From Lingula anatina (taxonomy: Eukaryota > Brachiopoda > Lingulata > Lingulida > Lingulidae), in contig NW_019775908.1 in the NCBI RefSeq assembly GCF_001039355.2, positions 130,656 through 159,261 on the forward strand: a stretch of DNA of 28,606 bases, read 5' to 3'. A program made the translations under genes and the position numbers. Positions 10,158 to 19,500 of the stretch are shown one piece after another (within the stretch, counting starts at the first letter, position 1; each line of letters starts with the position of its first letter). A model generated the notes under the pieces. It was given only the letters and a program-made list of their open reading frames with translations, had not been told where the DNA came from and did no database searches.

Positions 10158-10675
10158 GAATTTTGGAGACTCTTCTAAGGCCATGGAGAAAGAGGCAGCT
10201 CTTCGGATATGGAAAAGATCTCTGCAGTTTGGTTTGAGATATACTGAAATGCTGTCAGATGGAGATTCTGTGGCCTATTCAGCAGTTTGCCATGCCAACC
10301 CCTATGGAGACGTGACCATATCAAAACTGGAGTGTGTGAATCATGCACCTAAGAGAATGGGCACTGCTCTGCGGGAAATGTCTAAAGAAGCGTGTCTAGG
10401 AGGCAGAGCACCAAAAGAATTTTGGAGACTCTTCTAAGGCCATGGAGAAAGAGGCAGCTCTTTGGATATGGAAAAGACCTCTGCAGTTTGGTTTGAGATA
10501 TATTGAAATGCTGTCAGATGGAGATTCTGTGGCCTATTCAGCAGTTTGCCATGCCAATCCCTATGGAGACGTGACCATATCAAAACTGGAGTGTGTGAAT
10601 CATGCACCTAAGAGAATGGGCACTGCTCTGCGGGAAATGTCTAAAGAAGCGTGTCTAGGAGGCAGAGCACCAGGA
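10158..10675. repeat. 259-bp tandem duplication inside the Mutator transposase core
   Basis: Copy 1 is 10158-10416 and copy 2 is 10417-10675, starting from the word gaattttggagactcttct. By eye they differ at four positions in the body plus the last few bases. Since 259 is not a multiple of three, the second copy moves the frame; dropping either copy lets the protein run on from GGRAP into GALTIVKCQK. The repeated part carries the second catalytic Asp and the Glu region. The small divergence suggests a recent event. Confidence 0.9.
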
Positions 10676-11750
10676 GCTCTCACAATAGTTAAATGCCAGA
10701 AACTACAAAATTACTATAGGGGTGCTATTCTAAGTAATCTCAGTGATCTCCCTGCCATGAAGAATGCCATATGGGCCACTTTGTTCCACTCCATGTCTAC
10801 TGATGATGGCCCACATCACAGCAGGTGCCCCATGGGTGAGGACTCATGGTGTTTTTATAACAAAGCAATAGCCAAAGGGGAGGAACCCCCACCACATGAA
10901 GGGAAAAATTCCACCTACTTGTCTTACAAATCAGCCCAAGCCCTTGTGCCTATTTATAAAAGAATGACCGATGAAAATTTGCTTAAAAAAATGGCCCATG
11001 GAAAAACAAGTAATGCTAATGAATCCCTAAATAATCTAATCTGGGTTCATTGCCCCAAAACCGTGTTTGTTGGCAAAAACAGAGTGGAGTCTGCAGTTGC
11101 CCAAGCTGTAGGTAAGTTTAACAGAGGTAACATGCACCCAGCTCAAGCCATGCTAAACATGGCTATAGAACCAACAGAAATCTGCATGGCCTCTCTGGCT
11201 AGGGCAGATGAGCTGCGCATGAAAAAGAGCAACCTGCAAGCGGACCACCGGGCATGCCAGGAGAGGAAAGCCAAAAGCAAGCAGCAGAAAAGAAGTTTAG
11301 CTGAGCAGGAGGCCCAAGAAGGACCAACATATGCAGCAGGGGCATTTTAAATTAATAATAAATTTCTATGAACAAAATGTAAAAGTTTGAAAATAAATTG
11401 ATGAAATAAAATATAATTACTATAAATAAACATCCTCAGGTGTGGAACCATGACGAATCCTGATCCACAGACAGTTTTTAGACTTTTTTTTTTCATAAAC
11501 ATCAAAAATTTATGTCTTGGGCTTTGCAAATGATTTCCTCTTTATTCAGTGGTATCAAAAAATATAAAAAAAAAAACATGGATGAAGACCTTAAAATATT
11601 GTTACTGTGCATTTATTATGTAAATAAAACTTTAAATGCAAAAATGGCTATAGAACCAAAAGACCCATATAAATTCCTTTTTATATTTATGGAAAAAGTC
11701 TTACATCAGAATTTGTCAATCTTCGGTAATGGTCATAATTGTTCTGTAGC

Positions 11751-12216
11751 ACATCTAATTGCAGTTCCAATAATGTGTATTGGGTACATTTCTTTTTCCA
11801 TGTTATATGCAGAGCACATTGCACTAAGCGTAGAGGGGAAAATGTGACAGGAATAGGTGTTAGGTTTTTAAAAATCTTTCTTTTTTTTTTCTATCATTGT
11901 ATCTCATCAATACACATCTTTGATCAGAAAAAAATGGGTTCTCTTGACTGGTACCATCAATACAGATTCAGTCAAGCTCTCTACAGCAGCCTAAGGTTGA
12001 AGGTCCCTTTTACTGCATGGGTGATAGCGTAGGTGCCTGCGGTACCGTAGCCATAGCTCACTGTCAAGGTGAAGTTGAGACTTACGTACTTAAGTAATCT
12101 TTCTGTAACTTATCAATTAAGATTCCAATACTGTGCATTGGGTACATTCTTCTTTCATGTTGTATGCATTGCACATTGCATTATACACATAGGGAAGAGA
12201 CAGGGCAGGAATAGGT
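11751..12216. repeat. Diverged direct repeat pair of ~95 bp, about 360 bp apart
   Basis: The segment at about 11763-11855 (gttccaataatgtgtattgg onward) recurs at about 12121-12215 (gattccaatactgtgcattg onward). Shared words are TGGGTACATT, CATGTT, ATGCA, CACATTGCA and CAGGAATAGGT. The copies carry many substitutions and small indels, so the duplication is old. No coding role is evident, and the rest of 11351-12358 holds only AT-rich sequence and a short acidic ORF fragment ending at 12327. Confidence 0.6.
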
Positions 12217-12358
12217 ACTGCAGTTGTGCTTACCTTTCCAGATTCTGTTCAGGATGAAAATTACAAAGAGAGTGATGAGGGTGATGTTAGTGAAGAAGAT
12301 ACTACTTGCCCCAAGGACACCAAATAAATGACTAAAAGACGCTGACTACCAGAGGAAA

Positions 12359-12815
12359 ATGAGATCCTCTACAAAACATTATTCTTTCGATTTTGCCCAG
12401 CAGGTGCATTATCCCAGCAATGCTGCACAACCAGGACCAATTTATTTTTTAACACCAAGGAAATGTGCCATATACGTTATCTGTTGTGAGGCACTGCCTC
12501 AACAGGTAAATTATCTGATCAATGAAAGTGTCAATTGCTCTAAAGGTTCAAATGCTGTTATTGGTTTTTTGCATCACTTTTTGAGACATTTGGTCTGGGG
12601 GAGAAGGGTGCATTGTGATATTTGTTCAGGTCAAAACAACAACAGATATGTTTCATATTATTTTTGTTGGCGAGTTATGAGGGGCATGCACACTGAGGTT
12701 ACTCTTAAACAAAAACAGATATGTTTTATATTATTTTTGTTGGTGAGTTATGAGGGGCATGCACACTGAGGTTACTCTTAACTTTATGCCTCCAGTATGG
12801 CACACCAAACCGGAA
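12359..12815 (+). pseudogene. DUF7869-like protein fragment, truncated
   Basis: The ORF from 12359 encodes a segment with the pattern FDFAQQVHYPSN, QPGPIYFLTPRKCAIYVICC, QVNYLINESV and, after a small frame slip, CSGQNNNRYV followed by WRVMRGMHTEVTL. I recall this order of motifs from the large invertebrate family carrying the DUF7869 domain, which may derive from transposons. A 73-bp tandem duplication repeats the NRYV...EVTL part. In the second copy the frame continues into NFMPPVWHTKP, matching the family's GHTK region, but carries a TGA in place of a codon after CW. Similarity ends at about 12815, exactly where the second CAAGA array begins. Neither the start nor the C-terminal half of the gene is present. 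It is a relic, and its function is unknown. Confidence 0.65.
12642..12787. repeat. 73-bp tandem duplication in the DUF7869-like relic
   Basis: The unit starting acagatatg at 12642 is repeated from 12715, with a few C/T changes (for example ttggcgagtt against ttggtgagtt). Both copies encode the same protein segment, so it arose inside the coding sequence. The length is not a multiple of three and breaks the frame. Confidence 0.85.
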
Positions 12816-12821
12816 AAAAAT

Positions 12822-12951
12822 CAAGACGGATAATTTCATGCCAAGTCTTCAAAAATTCATTCAAGATCTCACAATATCATTCCAAGATAGAATTTCGGAG
12901 AGCCAAGATAATTAACAGCATCCAATATTATACTTTTGTTCTCACGTGATT
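12822..12951. repeat. Degenerate ~20-bp tandem array (CAAGA units), copy B
   Basis: Units start at 12822, 12842, 12862, 12883 and 12904, a step of 20-21 bp, with the approximate pattern CAAGANNNNAATTTCATTC. CACGTGATT follows at 12943-12951 and one more CAAGAC at 12956. The design, period and terminal E-box-like word are the same as in the array at 1171-1405. Confidence 0.7.
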
Positions 12952-13068
12952 ATTTCAAGACTCAAATGCTGATGTCATCACAACAAACATGGCAGCACCC
13001 ATACATGGCCATACTGCATGTACTGTCTGTTTTCTGAAGACAAGACAGGCGTTTTACATTGGCTGCTA

Positions 13069-13317
13069 TGGGCTCCAGGCCACAGAACGAGGAAATCAAT
13101 TTTCTGCTTTCAATGCCGCAGTTTGCAGCCGAGGCCAAGGGCAGGAATAACACATTCGACATCAACGTTGCTGAATATTATACGAGGAAAATCTGACTTG
13201 TACTCAAGTATGCTGAGTGTTCTTGTTGACCACGCTGATTCAATTCAAGAACATGAAGAAGACAAGGCCCGAGTGGACGAACTAAATTTATGCATATTTT
13301 TTTCTTCAGTTAAATAG
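13069..13317 (+). pseudogene. Unassigned coding-like segment after array B
   Basis: From the ATG at 13069 a frame reads MGSRPQNEEINFLLSMPQF and on to YYTRKI before a stop. In the next frame, from about 13180, coding-like sequence continues (SDLYSSMLSVLVDHADSI, then QEHEEDKARVDEL) to 13317. One frameshift would join the two. The composition is protein-like, but I do not recognise the family. It may belong to the same kind of element as the CAAGA arrays, or be a separate relic. Confidence 0.3.
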
Positions 13318-13319
13318 GT

Positions 13320-15524
13320 TGTTGTCAAATTCGACGATGGGCTCCTAAGTCATATCACTCAAGGCCGATAATGAAGGGTGTGAAGAGGGTTATGCATCTG
13401 GTCAAGAGGGCTGTCTCTCAGCTGGTGACATAAAAAAATTATAAACTTTTACAACAAATTTAATAATAATGAGATACTGATACATGATACTTTCTTTCAT
13501 TACATACAGATGAAAGACACTACACTCCTGCTTACCACAGATATGGAAGTATGGCAACCGTCATCAACTGTTGTACAGTGTATCTATGAAGTCCAGAAAT
13601 CTGATGTCTAATTTCATGGTTTGATCCACCTTGGGCATGTTTGGCATGTAAAGCTTTATCTAGATAAAAAGTTCCTGTCCTGCTTGTGTTGATGCACATT
13701 TCTACAGTTGAGTATTGTTTATGTATTGCTGTTCATATCAATTCTACCCATTTGTTACAACACAGAAGAAAAGAAGGAAAGAAGAAAGAAGTGAAATAAG
13801 TGGGAGAAAGAAGAAAAGAAGATGGAGAACAACAATGAAAGTGAGTTAGAAATTTTAATTTTAAGAATGTAAGTGGGAAAAGTGTGCATGCTGTAACTTC
13901 TGCAGATGATACCCTGCAAGATGGAGAGAATCTTAGATTTTCTACACCCAGATCTCTCGTCCCAATTATCAACCTTTTTCACTTCTGAGGCATATAATCT
14001 CCAAAAGTCACAAGGCCACAACAGAGGACAATAAAGGTAAAGAAACCTTTAAAAAGGTGATTAATAACACTTAAAAAGCATGTGACGATGGATTGACAAA
14101 ACAGTTTCGAATTTGCAAATTTTTTAGCTTCCAAAATTCTGGCTTTTGACTTATATGGGGACTTGTGCACCCTGCAAAACATGCGTGGGCACTACACTTC
14201 GTCAGGAACTGTGTCAGAGATTGTTGCGTGCATTTCTCAAAGCATTAATGATGACGCTAGTCTTTTATTAACAACGTCCCAGATGGAGAGCGAAATTCAA
14301 AACACAAGGCAGCATAAAGGGCAAAGTGTTGGAAATAATGATCCCCAGGATAATTACCAGAAATCGATTACGTGAGGTGCAACTGGAGCACTGATAAAAA
14401 TAACAATAAATGGATCATATTTTGCCCAATTTGATTATACACAAGCCGAAGCAAATTTCTGTGACAAAGACAGAGACAGGCGACAAAGACTTCAACATCT
14501 AACTTTTTGTTGCAATGATAATTTTAGGTAGAATCTTAGTCTGAGAGAAGGTAACTATAACTTTATTTTAGATACAAATAGTGTTTTATGTAATTTTGGT
14601 AAATATAATGTGTGTCCCACATATGGTGCAATTGGCACATATGTTGTTAAAAAGGAACACATTCTTCTAATAAATGAACTTTCAAGAAGTGACAAGACTC
14701 CACCTATCCATTCACCCTCACTGGGGGGACAGCTGTGTTCTACAATCCAGACACGTGGCCAGACCCCAAAGAGATGCCCGCTCTGAAAAGAATGGGACTT
14801 GTGCTGGCTGTGGGGCTCCTCCCCAAGAAGGAAGCCAGCGAGGCGCAGTTTAAGCAACTGTAAACTCTACTTGCCTCCCGGATGTTTCCACTGTAGGAGA
14901 AGTGGGGATTGATACATTATTATATTGATAACATACACATGTCCATAACTGCTTATACAAATTGAAAAAGTCATTGCCTGGATTGAAACAGTCTGGGAGA
15001 AATTGGAATATTCTGTTGCACAATTACTATAATTTTCAAAGTTCAGGGAATACTCTGAGAGGTGGTATATATTTGACAATCATATACACTAAAAACCCAA
15101 CTCAAAATGAATTTTGTGACATGAGCAAGATCCTTTACAAGCATACAAAACAGCAATCTAAACTAACATCTTGGTTGTGGAAATAAATACATTTAGTTTG
15201 ATTTTGTTGACATCATCACATCTTTTTCTATAGTACTTGGCCTTGTCTTGTCATGACCTCCAACTAAAACAAAGGTCTTCTTGACATCATGTCTTATCAT
15301 CTAATTCCTGTATTGTAATGTAAATCACAGGTACTTGACACAAGCTGGAAAGCAGATTGATGTGAGTACATGTTGTTACTCACTGACCACTAGGTGAAAA
15401 CATTTTCCAACTTGTGTCTTATAATAAGGTATTATTTTCAAATACCAAGGTAACAAACATTTTCAGCTTAATCCCCCTATTGCTAGGACATCACATCTTC
15501 CAGCCTACATGCAACCACGGAACC
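13320..15524. other. Region without a supported gene; scattered coding-like fragments
   Basis: I see short open segments with possible splice sites but no gene I can name. Examples are 13509-13613 (MKDTTLLLTTDMEVWQPSS), a purine-rich tract at 13765-13845, and 14526-14863. Part of this region is presumably ZFAND1 3' UTR on the minus strand; no clear polyadenylation signal for ZFAND1 is close to its stop. Confidence 0.4.
14526..14863 (+). pseudogene. Two overlapping coding-like frames, family unknown
   Basis: One frame is open from about 14526 to 14785 (NYNFILDTNSVLCNFGKYN, later GTYVVKKEHILLINELS). A second frame, open over about 14702-14863 with a stop at 14861-14863, reads FTLTGGTAVFYNPDTWPDP, then MPALKRMGLVLAVGLLPKK and ASEAQFKQL. 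The second has the balanced composition of a real C-terminal exon. I do not recognise either. No start codon is attached and no flanking exon could be joined with confidence. Confidence 0.25.
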
Positions 15525-16510
15525 TTACGTCATACTGTACGGTGTCACATCTTCTAACTTACTGCAATCATTGTCCACATATTCTATGATGACGCTGCTC
15601 CCACTGCACAGCTCGGGTAACCCAGGGGTCAGTTCAGGATGACCAGGAGCCATCAGTGAGTCCAGGGAAGCGTCCATGGGCAGTATGACACCTTCCTCAG
15701 CATCAAACAGTCTCAGTTTCTGTAACATAAAAATGGTTGTGCCTACTGAATCAAGTTATCAAACTTGAATAGTCATGTTAAGAAACGTCTGCCAAGGTAT
15801 ATATTACAATAAGATTGTCAGGAAAAACAACAGCGCTTAGAACGCTTCCAAAATTATTTATTCTATATTCATACAGTACTACATCTCATGTAAACCTACT
15901 GTCACAGGTGCATGTTGTGAACTAGTAACTCTCGGTGTTTCAGAGGTAAATCTTTTATCCTTGCGTAATCGTGTTTCCCCGATACGTCCTTGAACTGTCC
16001 CGGTCCTAGGCCTGAATTACAATCCACTTCATTATGATAACAAATAAGTGCATAAAGGGTCCTAAAGCAAAGTGGTGTCATTGAACAATACTGCCAGGAA
16101 AGACAACAGCGCCTAAAACTCCTCCACAATCATCCGAAACAGCCATGCAGCATGGCCCCGATNCCCTTGAACTGTCCCGGTCCTAGGCCTGAATTACAAT
16201 CCACTTCATTATGATAACAAATAAGTGCATAAAGGGTCCTAAAGCAAAGTGGTGTCATTGAACAATACTGCCAGGAAAGACAACAGCGCCTAAAACTCCT
16301 CCACAATCATCCGAAACAGCCATGCAGCATGGCCCCGATTTTTCTTCTCCCTCTTTTTTGTGATCTCCCAACCCAGGAGAGCTTAATTCTCTGACAAAGA
16401 TGTCAATGTATAACATTCAAAAATGTTTAATATAAGAAACATATAGATGCACTGATAATTATTTTGCAATGCAGTAAAAAAAAATTGAAAGACTTGTCTT
16501 TAGAGTGCAG

Positions 16511-16549
<39 letters not shown>

Positions 16550-19500
16550 TAATAATAATAAAGCAAAATTGTATTGGATCAATGTGACCAAAGAAATAAT
16601 AATAATTTGCTGAAGCCACCTCTGTCCTATTCTCTGTTCACAATTGCTACCAAAATTGATATTTCAGTGACGTTGGTCTTTATTTACACCAACCTTTGCT
16701 ACAGCTACGTTATTGTCATTTTTCAGTTTAGCGATTTCTGCAATTTTGTCTACTATTCTTCCAATTGTCCACTTCTGAAACGAAAATTCCAGTCCATAAG
16801 CTATGACAAAATCATTATCAATGCAAAAAGAAGACACAAAACTGAGCCTGATCAAATGGTGCCCGCTTGTGAAACTGACACAGGTGGAATCCATAAGCAA
16901 GCTCTTTCCCTCCGAAACAATTCATAAATCTTAGATAAAAAAACAGAATACAAACTGATAAAAATTTGTAAGCCCCATCATTAGTACAATCATAAGTACA
17001 CATCATTATGTAAATTTATACAGACCTGAGACCAAACAATATGCCTCACAAAATGACTACAAAAAACATGCTCTTTTCAACTATCTACAACAGTGACATA
17101 TTATTTACATGTGCCATTTTATGCAGAAGATTTCTCCATTAACCACAACAACCCCCACCTTTGAAAAATACATAGGGCAGTTTTTCTCTGCATTGCCCTG
17201 TGGCAGGAGCACCTGTATATACACTTTCTCCGTCTCTGGGATGCCTTTATCCCCAACAGCTTTCATCTTCATTTTCATTAGGGCCACTTTGGCAGCAGTC
17301 TTCCTGGACTTTGCCCCTTGTTTCTTTACAGGCTTTGATTTTTGTGACTCTTAAAATGAATAAAAGTCGATCATGATAATACTTATAATAATAATACTAA
17401 TCTCTTTTGCTTCAAGCATATCTTTCTTTGTGACAACCCCACCAGATGGTTCATAACTACTATATTGCAAATTTTGGATTGAAATTAAAAAGAAATTCAC
17501 CAACTTTTGTACAAATGCAAATGCAACTGAAAAAAAAAGATGTTGAAGGAAGAAAAGTAAGGAGATTAAATTACAAAGACTCTGTCTCCCTACCTACTAT
17601 CTGTTTGACATGCTCCGCTGTCTTGGCCATCTTAGGTGATGGTGGTCTCAGCTCAGGACAGTCATGGTCCACTTGGTGTCTGTGGCTGAAATATCAACCC
17701 ATAGAATAGGGTTTATCATAGGAGAAACACACCGAGACTTGCTTGACAAGAAGTCTGAAAACTTTGGCCTTAGCTTGGACTTGTTTTAAGGGTTCATTCC
17801 CAATGAAACTATTGTTCTAGGTAGATCGATCCAACTCCACATGGACTCTCACTAAACACAATCAGATTAACACGCCTCCTCCTGGTGTTGAGTAGAATAC
17901 AGAAAAGCTGGTGATTATGCAAATATGGGGGAAACAAGGTGTGTTAATCTGTTAATCTGATTTCATTCAGTGAGAGTTTTCGCAGAGTTGCATTGATCTA
18001 CAAAGAAAGATGAACCCAAAAATACTAAAGTGATACGCTGTGTTGGTCAACATGCTGGGATGTGTCCCATTTTTTTTTTTAAAGTCCAGTAAGTTTTTGT
18101 TTCTATCTTAAAGACTATGACAAAATTCTGCCTGACAAATCTCTCTTACTGTCCTTCTTCTAAAATCTGTCTTGGTTTCAGCAAGGTATGTATGAAATCC
18201 ACTTGTGCTTTCACACACCTGTATCACATAGAGCTTGCTGACACATGGTGTACCTCGACTATGTTATAGAATGTCACTACACTATCACATCTATATTATT
18301 AAATTATTATGTGACAGAGCTGTTAGATAAACTTCACTAGGATTTCAATTAGCTCAATACTTGGGAATCCTTGACACACTATTGTGAAAACTGACTATTT
18401 GAGTCCAACATGTTACCAAACTTCTAAACCTAGTATTAATTCTGTTGGCAAACAATACTTCCTGTTTTTCATTACCAGTGACCTCTGCTTACCTTAGACA
18501 GAAGTTGAGGTGACAGTGTGGACAGACAACAGGTGTCAGCTCCCGATTGGTACAGTCTTGGACAGTACAGTGGTGACCTCTAGGGCCAGTATACTCTGGG
18601 TGAGACACACTGACATTGCACTGGAACAGGAGTATCATGGTGAGAGTCGCATTGTTACTCAATGGTGAAATATATACATTGAAATTAAATTTATGCAAGG
18701 AATCAAAATGTCACATAAAACAAAGAGTTGCCAGTGTTTCCCCTGCACTTAAATGAGCGAGGCGCCCGCCTCGCTGATATTTGCAAGCGCCTCGCTGAAA
18801 TTTGTCAAAAGCACCGCCTCGCTGGGCTATATGGAACAACAAAGTATATTTACACTCATGCTAACTGAAAATTATATTTATTTCTTAGCAAATATGGCAT
18901 TTTCTGTTTACATACGTAGTCCCATGCTTCTGAGCACTTGATTTAGTAGTAACGGAAAGACGCATGCGCGTATGCCTAAAAATAACCAGCAGTTACTATC
19001 TCCCTGTGAGTGCCTCGTTTTCGCAGTTCTGTGCCTTATTTGAAGTATAAGAAACAGAGCGAAACGAGGCAACTGTTCTTGACACCATTTAATCACGTGT
19101 CAAGAATACACTTTCTCTATCACTTCATGTTCCGAAATTCAGACCGCCTGTTGTTTGTTTTTATAGTTTACGAATATTCACTGATAAAAAAGGAGCAAAT
19201 AAAGTGGACTTCGTTGATTTTATAAACTTGGAGAAGATTTTCTATTGATTTACGGGTGAGTTTTGTGAAAGCAGTAGCATTGTAAAACTGGGTCACGTCA
19301 GTATTTCGCGTGGAAACCTATGCATTGAATATGAATTTCCATGACTGAATAGAACCATATAAATGAATAAACGAAGAACTGAAATTGATGATAAGTGTGA
19401 TTTTCATCTCTTTAATTCCGAAGAATTCATTTAACGGAGTTTGAAGTTGTTGATTATAAATTACATCTCAAACTACGTATAACTAGTAGCGGGAGTCGCT

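Larger units (their letters stand above)
4810..11350 (+). pseudogene. Mutator-like (MULE) transposase gene, frameshifted and split by a hAT insertion
   Basis: Coding blocks run 4810-5075, about 5076-5442, 5443-5575 and then 10007-11350. The 4.4 kb between is a hAT element. The N-terminal block is basic (MLKVKKATLRRNKQ). A zinc ribbon follows (CPQC and later CHTC). The DDE core shows SFDGTWHKRG for the first Asp, MLSDGDS for the second and KLECVNHAPKR for the Glu. C-terminal landmarks include NESLNNLIWVHCPKT and a Lys/Gln-rich tail ending GPTYAAGAF. The frame is broken near 5070-5092 (two one-base losses would restore it), at 5441-5442 (two extra bases) and by a 259-bp tandem duplication at 10158-10675. 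Joining 5575 to 10007 is exactly in frame. The family is the invertebrate Mutator-like transposase domain group. I could not identify terminal inverted repeats. Confidence 0.85.

Noticed and set aside
15555-15563. GTAAGT near the end of the last ZFAND1 exon as a splice donor
   Set aside because: The frame runs on to a stop after about 13 further residues, close to the human C-terminal length, and no later exon continuing the protein is seen.
15902-16129. 75-aa minus-strand ORF in the duplicated block
   Set aside because: It lies in ZFAND1 intron 7, depends on the likely assembly duplication and shows no family pattern.
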